Assembly (NCBI GenBank): GCA_000827205.1
Contig: KN832561.1
Coordinates: forward strand, 1,151,962 to 1,215,961
Length of the DNA stretch: 64,000 nt
DNA from: Plicaturopsis crispa FD-325 SS-3
Taxonomy: Eukaryota; Basidiomycota; Agaricomycetes; Amylocorticiales; Amylocorticiaceae
Direction of reading: 5' to 3'
Positions 32,721-44,556 of this stretch are shown here, piece by piece. How positions within the stretch are numbered: position 1 is the stretch's first letter; each line of letters starts with the position of its first letter. The translations under genes were made by a program, and so were the position numbers. The notes below the pieces were generated by a model that made no database searches, had not been told where the DNA came from, and worked only from the letters and a program-made list of their open reading frames with translations.

Positions 32721-35402
32721 CTAAAACAACAGGTCGTCCAGATCACCCCCTGCCCCACCTCGCGCAGCTGTCCTTCCTGGCCCCATTGGCTGTGGCTGGT
32801 CCGCGAGGTACCCTCCAAACGCACCATCCAGGTTCGAGTACGGATCTGGTGCACCTTTCGGCTCCTCGTCGTCTTCGTCCCCGACGCCGCTGTCGGCCGT
32901 GCTCGAGCTCGTGCTTACGTCGAGCAGACCATTCGAACTAGACTCGGTGGGTATAGGGGGCGGCGGCTTCGACGTGTTAAGGACTGCACTTGGTGCAGGG
33001 ACCGACGGTGGCGGCGCCATGGAAGGCTCGTTGGGACCGGGAATAGAGATGGGCGCGGCGGAGCGTGGTAACGTCGTTCGCATTAATGGCACTAATACGG
33101 CGCGCGAATGCGCGTTCAGCGCAGGACTGTCCGTCAGAGCTTTTCCCATGGCATTACGGATGAAGGTCTTCGTGAAGTAAGGCATCTCAGTTTCGTTCGT
33201 ACTATGGAAAATGGCGGTCACGTACTTCAGGATTCTTGTGGTAGATACTTCCTAGCGTTCCCGTATGTAGGAGTAGCTGGTCCAGCGCCCCGCGGTCCAT
33301 CCTGTCCGAGTCGGTAGTGATAGCCGGTTTCTCTGCCAGCACGATCTCGCGGGCGACGGCCGGATTGACAGCGAGCATGCGCCAGTACATGAACCCACGA
33401 TCGCGTAGATCAGGATTGTCGATCTCTTCAGTCGCCCATTTGAGCACCTTGTGGACCAGCTCCTTGGTTGTGGGAGCGTCCGGCTTGTAGATAAAGAGCT
33501 TCACAGCGGCAGTTAAAAGTGACATTTGGACCTGGGGATAATGTCAGGACAAGGCCAGAATCAAACAAGAAGCGATGCACCTCGACAGCCTCGTCCAGGA
33601 ATGTGTAGAGTAAATCGTCAAGAAGTTCGTCGGCGTTGTCGATCCTGTCCGCGAATTGACCAATGATCCAAACCATGGCAGCCTTTGCCTCCGGTTCGTC
33701 CAACGCGTCCATATTCTCGCAAAGCGTTGGAATGACTCCTTCGTACTTCCCGGGATATCGACGGAAGATATCCTTGATGACGATGACTGCCTCCTGCACG
33801 ACATAGGTCACTTTCGTTTCGATGAGCGAGAGGAGCGCTTGAATGCAAAGGTCCGATGCAGGCTCGACTTTGATGGCGAGTCGGCCAATGGAGCGTACGG
33901 CCTTTTTGACGAAATCGACATCGACTTCGGAGGCATATCTAGAAACTTAATTAGTGCATGAAATTTGTCTATAAACGCAGGACTCACTCTTGCAATTCTG
34001 CAAGAACTTCCTTCGCGTTTTCTTCTCGCGCAAGGCGATACATGATCTCCAGTTTGGCTAACTTGATGTATATTGGATCATTGTATTTGCAGAAGAACAC
34101 CTTGACGTCGTTCTTGAGAACAGCTGGTCGCCGCTGAATGATCAGCAATATGTTCCTTAAGGCAACATACTGCACTTCTGGACCAGAAGATAGCAGAGTA
34201 ACTGGGAGGGGTTGAGATGACAGGTCGTGGTATGCGCGGGACGGACAGACCTAGTGGTGGCCCCATCTTCTTGCAGAGGTGGTCTATCGCTCGGCGGTCC
34301 TCCATGTAGTTCATTAGGTATAAGAGAGCTTTGATGGTAGTGAGAACTACGGCTGAGTTTCCGTGCTGTAATTGAACGCTGATACGCTCGGCCATGATCT
34401 CAGCATCCGAGTGCCTCTCGGGAACGTAGCGTAGTAGCGAGTCCATGATATACATTTGCCCCCATCTGTATTTTCGCGGTCAAAATCCGATCAGGCGACG
34501 TAGGAGGTTTGCGTACTCAGAGCTTTCTCCGAGAGCCGCTAGGAGTTTGTTAGCTATGGTCAAATTCAGTTTGAAAATGACACCGTCTGGCCGATCCCCA
34601 ATTTCGGACAGTGCAGCAACTGCGTTGCTGACGACGGTTGCATTTGCGTCGAGCATCAAGTCCCTGAGTAACTCCACAAACCCGCCTTTCTCTGCTTTTC
34701 GCGGATCTGCGGTGTAGAGCTTTGCGACGGAGATGGCGGCGGTCTTGCGGACATATGGGTCGCGGTCTTTGAGACAATGTCGAAGTACGTCGGTGAGTGC
34801 TTCCGTGACAACCGGAATTGGGATGTACGACATGGTGCGGATTGCTAGCGCTCGTATTAGAGGATTCCGGTCGTTACAGTCCTAAGCCACCGCATTAGAC
34901 AGAAGCTAAACATATATTGCTGTAGCTTACCTGGAGGAAACTTGGGATGACCATATGTATTTGGTCTGGCTTTGAACGTCCATAGCTGACGAGGAAGAGG
35001 TACACCACTCCAGACGATGCGCATCCGTGTTAGCTTGCAGGAGGGCGCGTATTTAATTGAAACTCACTCTTCTTGATCTCCAATAAAGGAGTCCCCAGGC
35101 ATTGTACCACGTCCGTGAAGAGTGGGGACACTTGAATGAGACTATGTCAACAACGATCAAGGGCATACGTCCACCTCTCCTCCTCACTATCATTGCCCAT
35201 TGTGATATTCGCGACGATCTTCTTCAAGACGGTCTTGCGCTTCACGAATTTCTTGTCTTTCGTCTCTGCGGCCTGTAACTCCGCGCGGAATTCCTAGGAT
35301 ATGATGTGTTCATCGGAGATCGGTATGGTCGTGTTCGCTGTCCCGCACCTCTATCTTTCCGCGTTGGAAGAACTTGGCATCTTGGCCCGCTTGGCCACTC
35401 AT
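32721..35402 (-). CDS. APL2: AP-1 complex beta-adaptin
   Basis: The start [18 protein letters not shown] at 35402 is followed by [29 protein letters not shown] and a run of HEAT/armadillo helices. Examples are [100 protein letters not shown] and [20 protein letters not shown]. This is the beta-adaptin trunk. The protein ends in a Pro/Ser-rich hinge with an acidic clathrin-box-like end, GGDLDDLLF, and has no appendage (ear) domain, as in yeast Apl2. Family role: with gamma, mu and sigma subunits it forms the AP-1 coat between trans-Golgi and endosomes. AP-2 beta is the main alternative; the short earless tail favours AP-1. It is divergent with RMP1 over 158 bp. Confidence 0.88.
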
Positions 35403-35560
35403 TTTCGGTAACGCAGTCGCCAGAGATACCAGGAGATAGAGGAGACGGGAGACGTTGAAGCGATCCGAGGTCAGAGTTACAGTGCAGGATCGGACTCCCA
35501 CGTGGTGGGTATGTCGCAAGTAAAATACGTGCCCATTCCATTTCCCTCAAGTTCATCGTC
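35403..35560. promoter_or_regulatory. 158-bp divergent promoter AP-1 beta / RMP1
   Basis: The start codons of the two genes are separated by 158 bp only, so regulatory elements and both leaders must be shared or overlapping. Confidence 0.6.
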
Positions 35561-36881
35561 ATGCATGTCTCTGCACCTCGAAATGCTAGTACTCCTTTAT
35601 CGTTCTCCGCTAGGTCGTCGCTGGATCCATCCTCGTACGCGCCCATAGATTCCATTCTCAAAAACCTCAAGACATGTTCGCGCCGCCTTCAAACCGCGCT
35701 TTCCGCGCACCGCGATGAGATGCAAATACTCGAACGGCTACACTACAAGGGCAAAAACCAGCATCGTTCGGCCTTGTTTTGGCGTCGTGTCACCGAAATA
35801 AGGAGATACGGTATGCGTCTTCACGGCGTAGGCCTCTACGGAATCCTCGAGACTCTACGTGCGTCATTCTTCGGCGTATCATCCGCACAGAAGTAAGCAT
35901 CATACCCTCTTCGAGACCACGCGCCTGAATAAACGCGTATATACCAAGTCAAAAGGCTCTCAAAGGATCATGGACACATGTTCCAAACTCCCGCTATGTC
36001 GAGTTCGCCATTGAAAGGCTTCATGCATGCACCAGTCTTGTATCGAAGGTGCGTCTAGTCTTTTTCTGACATTCGATTGAATTTGACCCAGCTCCCTGAA
36101 AGACGCGGGAACGTCTCTTAGAAGCCTATAAGTAATGGCAGTTTTGTACCTTCTGTTCTTCATGCTAAGACCATTCCAGTATGTTTAATCTGTCGATGCA
36201 AACAGGCGCGTTTGTCCAATTGCTCTTGACTTTGATAGCGATATGCTCGAGGACCAGCATGCTCTTGACTGAAATCGAAGAGTCTATGGAACTGTCTCGC
36301 GAAGTCTGCTGTAGCCTCCTGCTAGTTTTAGACGTGAGCATTCGGTATACCTACTCGTCACGTCGTCTAATGCTCTCATCTTCAGCCCGCCAATACAAAT
36401 AAGCCAGGTTCAGCTGCGACCAAACCTATATCAATTGAGGATAACGAATCGCATTCAAACACGACGTGGGCCGCGGAGCCCAATGACCTTGACACGGTGT
36501 ACGAGGATGAGGACGTTGGGAAGGCAGTCTCGCGGGCACGCGGGCGATCTTCATCTCCTCATCCTCAAACCCTTCTACCTCCGACCCTGCCAGAGAACAC
36601 TACTCGCTCGGACGACGACGAAATGATAATCGGTGATACCGATGCCAGGATGACATTGCCAACCATTGTCAAGCAAATACCATTGGCAATGGCAAGCCAT
36701 GCTTCTGTCGGTACGTCCACTAAGGTGCCTGATCTACGCCACACTTTCCTTATGCATGCTATACGCTCTCGTAGCACCTGCCAGTGGTAACTTCGGAAAG
36801 AAACGCGGGACAACTGGCGAAGAAAAGGCGAAGAAGAAAAAGAAAAAGAAAAACGAGATAGACGACATTTTCGGGTTCTGA
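35561..36881 (+). CDS. RMP1: RNase MRP subunit Rmp1-like
   Basis: The start at 35561 gives MHVSAPRNAST, SYAPIDSILKNLKTCSRRLQ, then HRDEMQILERLHYKGKNQHR and LFWRRVTEIRRYGMRLHG. The KNQHR-x3-FWRR-type core is the signature of the Rmp1 RNA-binding domain (RNKNQHR-SKWW in yeast). The exon ending at 35892 splices to QKALKGSWTHVPNSRYVEFA and then to AFVQLLLTLIAICSRTSMLL. The final exons include a disordered acidic stretch and a Lys-run tail ending KNEIDDIFGF. The junction around 36051-36213 could not be resolved: the sequence needs either a very small exon or an unusual site. Family role: Rmp1 is specific to RNase MRP, which cuts pre-rRNA at A3 and B-type cyclin mRNA. Confidence 0.8.
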
Positions 36882-36989
36882 GAGTAGTACAGTAGTAGTT
36901 ATATCGTGTACTTAAAGCTACATTTAGGACAGGTCTACATGTATCGTCCTCGCCCCATATCAAGGATTCAAAATGTCAACAATTGAATC

Positions 36990-38050
36990 TCATGAGCTCA
37001 CTGCGTTATGAATGGAATCGACTACCCTAGAAATGCTACTACTCTTTGGGATCAACGAATTGTAATGCTACATCCACAGAATGAGCGCATGGCCACGTTT
37101 GTTACAAATGAGAAACTTACCTCTCCAAGACCATATAAATGCCTGTGGTAGCTAATCCTCACGGCCCTTGCGGCGCGAACAACCCCCGCTTCAGGTGCCC
37201 CGGTAGGATTGTGCACGACAACTGGCGGCTGGCCATTCTGCACGACATGTACCGGCACATTATATGCCCTGCTTATCGCAAGAAGTTCCGGCTCCCCACC
37301 CCACGCGCCAGTGTTCCTTATAGTTAAACAGTACCCCTCGAACTCCGAGCGCGACATCAGTCCAGCATCTGTCGCACCCGCACCGTCTTCGCCACCAGAG
37401 GACGGGAGGAAGGGTAAAAAATCGTCAGGATGGGAAAAGATATAAGCAGCAGCAGCGTGCCGGACGGTGGCGTAATTGGCTTGTTCTGGCGGTATTATGG
37501 AGAGTAGAGCAAGTTGCTCAGCAACGGCAGAGAAAAGACAGTGCCCGTCTGGAGGTATCTGTGGCATGCGCGTAAGCGCTGGTGAAGGCTAATGAAATAG
37601 ACAAGGCTCTCACTTGGTTTACTTTAAGACCGAGTTGGTCAGCGATTGCTGTTATGGCCCTGTCCTCGTCTTCTGCCGCCTTCTGTAACCGTGCATCTGC
37701 CTCTGGGTCATCGGGGGCCTCCTGCTGTGAGCGCGACGCGGCTTTTCTGGCCTATCCACTGTCTTTCAGTATCACATCCCCCTCGAGCTTAAATCGCTAC
37801 ACCTTACCATCCGTGCAGCAAAGCGGCTTTTCGCATCCTGCTTTGGTTGCGCCTCGATCATATCCGCTTCTTGACTCATCTGCATTTCATTGAGTACATT
37901 GGCGGACTCAGTTTGGACTGTGGAGTCGCGCGAGTCCAGCTGGGCGAGTAGATCGTCCATCAGACCGTCATCATCGGCGGGAGGAGGGGGAGAAGTGTGC
38001 GCCGATGGAGAGAACGCTTTCTTGATTTTGTTGCGCTTTGAACCAGCCAT
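36990..38050 (-). CDS. OTU-domain deubiquitinase (OTUD6/Otu2-like)
   Basis: The start MAGSKRNKIKKAF at 38050 is preferred; an in-frame ATG at 38119 would add 23 residues. A helical N-terminal region (DDLLAQLDSRDSTVQTESAN, ARKAASRSQQEAPDDPEADA, LQKAAEDEDRAITAIADQLG) leads into the OTU domain. Its catalytic Cys box is PPDGHCLFSAVAEQL. Then come RHAAAAYIFSHPDDFLPFL, FEGYCLTIRNTGAWGGEPEL and LLAISRAYNVPVHVVQNG. The catalytic His lies in GLGEHYNSL, reached by splicing donor gtaagt to acceptor gatgtag. The protein then ends at 36990. This arrangement fits OTUD6B/yeast Otu2, ribosome-associated deubiquitinases that act on 40S proteins. It converges on RMP1 with about 108 bp between stops. Confidence 0.88.
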
Positions 38051-38406
38051 TACGGGCAGATGTTTATCCTGGAGAGGTGCGGGCGTTTGTGCATGCACGG
38101 TAGTTTGCAGTTGGGACACTCGGAAGGCTGGCCTTCAAAACGCGAGATCTACGAGACAGGGGCTATTTCGATCCCATAATTAATTTCGTGTAAAGTGCCG
38201 AGTCTCATTCAATCTCATCTGTCTCCGCCGTTCCCTCGTTGAACGGATTCTCCTCCCAGGCTCACCAGCACCGTCGCAGTTCTTCAGGCTTCTCCTTGTC
38301 GGTTTCTAGAGTTTTGACCGTCGTGTTATAATAAGATGTGCTTTCCGCAGTACTTATCTGCCAGGCTTCACCTTGAACTCGTACAGTTGGCTAGCACTCG
38401 CACAAG
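38051..38406. promoter_or_regulatory. divergent promoter OTU gene / aldo-keto reductase
   Basis: A gap of 356 bp between opposed start codons. Nothing else was identified in it. Confidence 0.4.
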
Positions 38407-39763
38407 ATGCCGACGCCTCGCATTCCCCTCCTCTTCGTCAGCTTGATCCCTTTCTTGCAGAAGCAGGGCCACCCTCTGATTCAGTGGACACGTAGGGCAC
38501 TGCAAACATAGGACATGAGGGGAAAATGGGCGTTCGCAATTCAGACCCGAAAGAGTGTCAAGAGATATTCGATGTATACTTCCAGCGCGGATACAAAGAG
38601 CTCGATACTTCAAGAGTTTATGGGGAAGGCACTACAGAACAGGCATGTACTGGCTGCTTCATTCATTCATCAAGAATAACCCATGTGCATAGCGCTTGGC
38701 TGAACTTGATATAAAAGACGCGTCGATCGACACAAAGTATGCTCTGTTCATTGGGCCTCACTCGTCTTGACAACCTTTCATCCTCCAGGGTTTACCCCAC
38801 TACCCCTGGGATGCATTCTGCGAAGAATTTGCGTCTTACATTCCTGACGTCTCTTGTTCTCCTTAAACACGAGAAAGTGCGCGTCTTCTACCTGCACGCC
38901 CCGGATCGCAGCGTGCCGTTCGAAGAAACTCTGGAAGAGGTCAACAAACTATTCAATGAAGGACTGTTGTACGTATCTGTTCGTCCTGCCGCTGCATGCT
39001 TTTGACCTAGCGTTAGCGAGATTTTTGGTCTCTCCAACTATGCGTCATGGGAGGTAATACGACGTCTCACAAGCCCCGTGTACATCCGCTGTGTCACAAG
39101 CATACTAACGGTGATGTAGGTCGCCGAGATCATAATGATATGCAAGGCTAAGGGCTACGTGCAGCCCAAAGTCTATCAAGTGTGCGTCTTCATAGTCATT
39201 TGAGGTCCATTGTATTCACAGCCACGCAGTATGTACAGTGCAATCACTCGTGAGATGGAGCCAGAGCTTCTTCCTTGCGCACGTAAATTTGGTCTGCGCA
39301 TCGTCGTCTACAGCCCGCTTGCTGGAGGATTCTTTTCGGGGAACGTGGCATCATCCAATCCGTCCGACGCACCCCAAGGCGGTCGGTTTGACCCCTCCAC
39401 AGCGCAAGGCAGGCTATACCGATCCCGTTACATCAACGCGGGACATTTTGAAGCCCTCGAGCTGCTCAAAGGTGTAGCGGTGCGTCGTTTTGATGCTCTC
39501 CGGCGAGTCGGCTGAATTAAGGACTTGGGCGCCAGGCGAAGCACGGTCTCCGTTTGACGGAGATCGCGCTGCGGTGGTGCCAGCACCACTCGGTACTCAC
39601 GCCCTCCGACGGAATCATATTGGGCGCTTCCAGTGCTGCACAGCTGGAGCAGAACTGCGCGGACAGTGAACAAGGCCCGCTCCCCGAAGAAGTCGTGACC
39701 GCGCTCGATGAGGCGTATATGATCGTGAAAAGGAGTGGCCATGCGCCGCGTTACTGGAGATGA
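38407..39763 (+). CDS. aldo/keto reductase (aflatoxin-aldehyde-reductase type)
   Basis: Exon 1 encodes MPTPRIPLLF and joins at GKMGVRNSDPKECQEIFDVY. The catalytic Asp and Tyr are in YKELDTSRVYGEGTTEQ, the Lys in DTKVYPTTPG and the His in VRVFYLHAPDRSVPFEE. Other AKR motifs are FEIFGLSNYASWEV, YVQPKVYQ with MYSAITREMEPELLPCARKF, RIVVYSPLAGGFFSGN, and the NADPH-binding end SDGIILGASSAAQLEQN. It ends APRYWR at 39763. This matches the AKR7 group, which reduces dialdehydes and related carbonyls with NADPH in the cytosol. The intron 38643-38692 begins with GC rather than GT and is required to give TTEQ-RLAELDIKDASIDTK. A following intron uses gtatgc. Confidence 0.88.
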
Positions 39764-40156
39764 GTACCTGCGTGTATCATACATCTTCCTTCAGTGCATC
39801 ACCGACTGCGAAGCTCTCATATCGTACCCTACCGTGTATTTGTACGAACGAATTTGAAATGAAAACCGAGGTGCACCGCCACTGCCGATCAAGATATGCC
39901 TCCGATAAGATCTCTCGCGTTTTTGCGAAAAGCAGCGCCGGTTCATTCTGCATCTTCCTCGGAGCCCTCCAGCCATTCCATCATTTCCATCAGACGCGTA
40001 TACAGACTTGTTCTCGAGTGGTGCTCACTTGTGTTTCCCAGTTTGTTTTTGTCTCCCGGCCGTTGACACTGGACGCCACTATTCTGAACCTAGTACTCTC
40101 ATAATCTTCGTGAGGATTCAGCCGGTTCCACGACACACGCGTGGACAGCATACACG
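39764..40156. other. intergenic region
   Basis: 3' flank of the reductase and promoter of the next gene in the same orientation. Nothing further seen. Confidence 0.4.
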
Positions 40157-42906
40157 ATGAGCGACCCATATACACGCTCAGCGCAGAAATTAGAAGATAT
40201 ACTCGCGCAACTACCGGATGCTAGCGAACATACAGACTCGTGGCAAGAGGTCGAGGTGACTGCGCGGGGTCTAGCAGACAGTCTTCGAGTAACCGATAGT
40301 GCAGGTACGATTCAATGCATGGATTATTTTCTTCACTGTGGCGGCATGTCATTGATAATCTTCATATCCAGATGACCCACAAACAGCCCTTGGGCGGCGA
40401 CGGCTTCCGCAGACTCTAACATCTCTGCTCAAGGCCGCTCTGGACGGCGCGTCGACGCCCGATGACGCCCGGGCACATGCTGTTACAGAGATCCTGCGTG
40501 TAGCCGCAAATCTGTGCAGAGACCATGGTACGTCTACCCTCAATCCCTACCGCGTTTTATGACGACTAAATCGAACGCAGACGAGAACCGTGGCTACCTC
40601 CTCGAGGCTGGATTTCCGCAGGCCATTGTATCTATCCTGGAAGGATACCTTGAAGATGCTCCCTCGGTAGCTGGCAATCCCTTGCTGCTATCAATCGATC
40701 ACTTGCAGGTCATCAAGACGGCAATCGGTGTCCTGCTCAACGCTAGTGTCGGATATGGCATGTTGTGCCTGTTTTACACGACTCTGCGCCCAACTAACAC
40801 CGAGAAACTTAGAACCTGTGAAATTCCGGCTCATATCACTGGAGGCAGCTCTTACACTTGTGCGACTGTCGGCGGCAATTTATCCTCCTGGCTCGTGGAC
40901 AGCAACTCCTGCGGATAGCGCTGACGTCGCTACCGTATACGAATCCTGGAGCTTGCGCAGCGGGTTATCTAGTTGGGCATGGAGGGCGATATCAGAGCTC
41001 AAAGATGACTGTGAGTTATATACCTCTGAATATGTCACTTTATTCCAGTCAGTTGAACGACTTTCTTAGCACGCCAGATATTCAGTCCAGACGTCCTCCC
41101 CACCTTGATACCTCCCCTGCTTGCTTACATACCACCTCATCGCACTCCTGTGCCAGGCTCCATATTCGCCGAACCCTCCAGCACACGCACTGCACTCGTC
41201 CACGCCGACGCCGATATCCTCGAAGAATCCAGCTCAACCATCGAATCCCTCGCATTAGATGTCGAGGACGTGCGGCTGTCTCTCGCACGAGGTCTCCAAT
41301 TCCCCGCAGAGCACAACGGCGTCCCATGTCTCGCCTCGATGCTTGACTTTGTCGACAAAGGGAACTATTCGTCATTGTGGTATGACGCGTCGTACGGGCT
41401 TAGCGAAGGCGAGATCAAGCGCAAGGAGCGGACGTTGAATATGTGCAAGGCTGCTGTGATCAAGGCTATAGTGGAGGTGGCTGGCGAGGAGAAAAACGAA
41501 GATGTACTCTGGGACGATTCGGAACCTGACAAACCGGGAGGCGCTTTCGTGTGTAGGATGATAGACTGGGTTCGCGCGTATGCCTCATCGGAGAGTAGTG
41601 CTTCTACGGTGGACACCGGGAGAGATGACTTGGCCATATGCGGTAGCCTTGCCCTAGGCAATCTCGTTCGAAGAGGTGGGTCAACGTTCATACAATTTAC
41701 CCGTCTGGCCCAGGGTTAATCACCATTTTTAAACAGAAACGCATGCTACACTATTACTTGCCCCACCACACAATCTCGCGTCTTTACTATCCTCACCACC
41801 CCTTCTCTCCCTCGCCACCGACGTCAAAGTCAAACACGGTGTGATCGGTCTACTAAAACGCATCGCTCAGTCGTCTGCACATTCGCCCACGAATCGGTCT
41901 CTACTCGGCGAGGCAGGCATAGTGCAGCGACTGAGCGAGAGCGGAGTGTGGGATGAGCGGAGCGACGTCATGGCCGAGGTGGTCCAGATAGCTGCTATCG
42001 GCGTCGTGAAGCACATGTGCAACGGAAGTCGTAAGTCCTCCTTTTCATGCCATCTCTGCCTAGCTTTAATCGTCTTTCCACGTAGTCGAAAATGCGTTAC
42101 TCCTCGTCCTTCCATCCTCGGGCGCACCCACAACAGGGCTAAACCAGATCCTCGGCCTCATCCGACGGTCGGACAACATAGCGATCAAGAGCGAAGGCAC
42201 GCGCGTCCTCGTAAATGTCATCAAATCGCTCTGGTCTAGCGATCCTTCTACTACGGGCGCGGACAAGCAGCAGCTACGACAGCAGGCCATAGCGGCCGTT
42301 CTCATCCCTGCTTGCGCCGAAGCACTGGCGAGCCTTATTGGGAGAAGCGGGAAGTACCCGCTGCTGGTGAATGAGGGCGTGGTGGCGTTGACTATACTGA
42401 GCACAAATGCGGAAGGCGGTACGTTACGGTCTGGATTACCTCTGTTCTGCCATTTTCTGATAATGTTGGCTCCGGCTCCTGCAGTGTCTCTTGTGGCTGC
42501 AGCAATAACGGGACCCCTCCCGGTAGAAGTGGGCGCTCCCACGGAATCCGAAACACTATCCACGGGCAGCGAGATGGAGGCCCAATCGCCCGCCGTCTCG
42601 CCGACCAGAGGCGGTCACACACGGACCGCCTTCACCATGCTCATCTCCATCCTGAAAAACGGGAAACCTCCTGGCGCTGATAAAGCCGCCAATAACGCGC
42701 GTCCTGTGGTATTTCCTGTGGAAGTGCGCGCGAACGTGTGCGTGCTGCTTGGGCAGATCGGGAAGAAGAGCGGGGACGCGGTGGATAAGGTGAAGGAGGG
42801 TGCGAAGGGGACGCTGGAGGAGATCGTGAGCGGGGAAGGGGAGCAGGCTGGAAAGGATGCTATGCTGGTCACTACGGCGAAGAAAGTTTTGGAGGCGTGG
42901 GCGTAG
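40157..42906 (+). CDS. SmgGDS/RAP1GDS1-like armadillo protein
   Basis: The start MSDPYTRSAQKLEDILAQLP at 40157 opens a long all-helical protein assembled from at least seven exons. Armadillo-like segments include VTEILRVAANLCRDH, ENRGYLLEAGFPQAIVSILE, VIKTAIGVLLNASVGY, DLAICGSLALGNLVRR, HGVIGLLKRIAQSSAHSPTN, AEVVQIAAIGVVKHMCNGS, IAIKSEGTRVLVNVIKSLW and LVNEGVVALTILSTNAEG. A Ser/Pro/Glu-rich insert (SEMEAQSPAVSPTRGG) precedes the last helices, and the protein ends KKVLEAWA. The phrase order, with N after the glycine turn and a final LVNEGVVAL helix, matches RAP1GDS1. Family role: it stabilises and exchanges nucleotide on prenylated small GTPases of the Ras/Rho type. Vac8 or other armadillo proteins are less likely. 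Confidence 0.75.
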
Positions 42907-43337
42907 TGAGTGGTAGAGTTTTTGCGATTTATCTTGGGTGTGTGCTTCAGTTGAAGTACTTACTTTGCTTCGAGATGTTTTTTTTCAGCGCTGTGTATCT
43001 TTCTCTGATAAATCTTTTTGTATCTCGGTGACCTACGTGTTGTGACCCTACATTGTTGTCTACTTAGTCATTTTACAGTACCTCTTGCTTTTTTCGCGAT
43101 CATACTATAGATATAGTTGAGTTACAGTGGCACTAGTACGCTAGTGTAAACTTTGAGTGGACGGGTCGGCTCGCCACAATTGCCGGACCATTGCCCGCGG
43201 ACTTCCGTCTGTGTCTGGTGACCCTGTTTCCCCGCAAACACATCCAGCATGACCCAACAATTGACCGGCACCATTCAAAGTCGTCTTGTACCCAACCTCA
43301 TAGTCACAGCATTCGTGTTGACACTTCCTCCCTAGCC
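42907..43337. other. intergenic region
   Basis: T-rich 3' flank, then the promoter of the isomerase gene. A short palindrome, cactag-tacg-ctagtg, lies near 43130. No gene seen. Confidence 0.4.
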
Positions 43338-44556
43338 ATGAGTAGGGTCACCGTCGATATTTCCCAAGGAATAGCGACCATAACTTTCAATCGCCCGGAG
43401 GCGCTCAACGCTATCACCCAGGACGGTATGTGTCGTACTCTCCTGGGTGGTCATGGTTATATCAGCGAGCTGACCGATAAAATCACAGACTACCACCATT
43501 TCGCGAATGCATTGAGGGAGATTAATGAGAGGGAGGATGTACTGGTCACTGTTTGGCAAGGTGAGCTTTCCCATTACAGAGGTCATGATGCAGCGCGTAC
43601 TCACTTTGTCGCACCAGCTACTGGGAAATGGTTCTGTGCGTGAGTGTCGTATACTATGCCACTGCAGAATGCGTTCGTTGCTGACTAGTGCTTCACGGTG
43701 AGCTAGTGGGACCCATGTCAAGGGAAGCGCTAACAGAGGGCACGAACCGAGCGTCCGATACCACTTCCTGAACAACATTGCTCAGACTGGCACGGATTGC
43801 GGGCATGCGGTGAGCCCGTCGTGGTCAAATCAAGCAGGTCTATCCTAACATTATGCACCAAGTTATCATCCCACAATAAAATCCTGGTCGCTGCTCTCAA
43901 TGGACCGGTGATGGGTATAGCGGCAGGTCGGTGGTAACCTTGCGTTAACATAACCTTCTTTGGCTGACGTTGACTTCATGTAGCGTTCCTGGGTCATTTC
44001 GACTTTATATACGCGCTGCCACATGTGTGGCTGTCCGTTCCGTTCACCTTCCTGGGCCTTGTGGCCGAGGGAGGATCGAGCGTGACCTTTATCAATCGCA
44101 GTACGCACCCATCGTTGCAACTCTCTTTATTCCGCTGGTTTGACTAAATTGGCGCCTAGTGGGACTCGCGAAAGCGAATGAGGTCCTCATATGGGGAAAG
44201 AAGAAGGAAGCACCAGAATTACTCGAGTGTGGATTCCTCAAGTATGTGTGCCTTTCCCTATACACAGCACTAGCATATGCTGAATAGCAGGACCATATAG
44301 CAAAATATACCCCGCACAACCCACTGAGCAATTCCACGCCGCAGTGCGATCCCAAATCCTGGACGACTTGCAGGGACTTGACCCAGTCGCGCTCCTTACA
44401 TCCAAGAAACTCATTCATGCGGGGTTGAATGATAGGAACAACTTTGATGCCACTAACCTTCGGGAAAGTTATGAGCAGGCACGGATGTTTGCAGGCGACG
44501 TTCCTCGTCAACGGTTTGGGGCCATTGCGAGGAAGGAGATTAAGCACAAACTGTAG
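43338..44556 (+). CDS. peroxisomal enoyl-CoA isomerase/hydratase
   Basis: The start MSRVTVDISQGIATITFNRP at 43338 continues EALNAITQDD-YHHFANALRE, REDVLVTVWQATGKWFCA. After two short introns it reads HNKILVAALNGPVMGIAAAF, then LGHFDFIYALPHVWLSVPFT and LGLVAEGGSSVTFINR. These are crotonase-fold signatures; GLVAEGGSS carries the Glu used by delta3,delta2-enoyl-CoA isomerases. The C-terminal helix (GLAKANEVLIWGKKKEAPEL, ARMFAGDVPRQRF) ends in HKL, a plausible type-1 peroxisomal targeting signal. Family role: it moves double bonds during beta-oxidation of unsaturated fatty acids. The local exon structure near 43640-43760 was chosen to keep the frame and is the least certain part. Confidence 0.85.
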
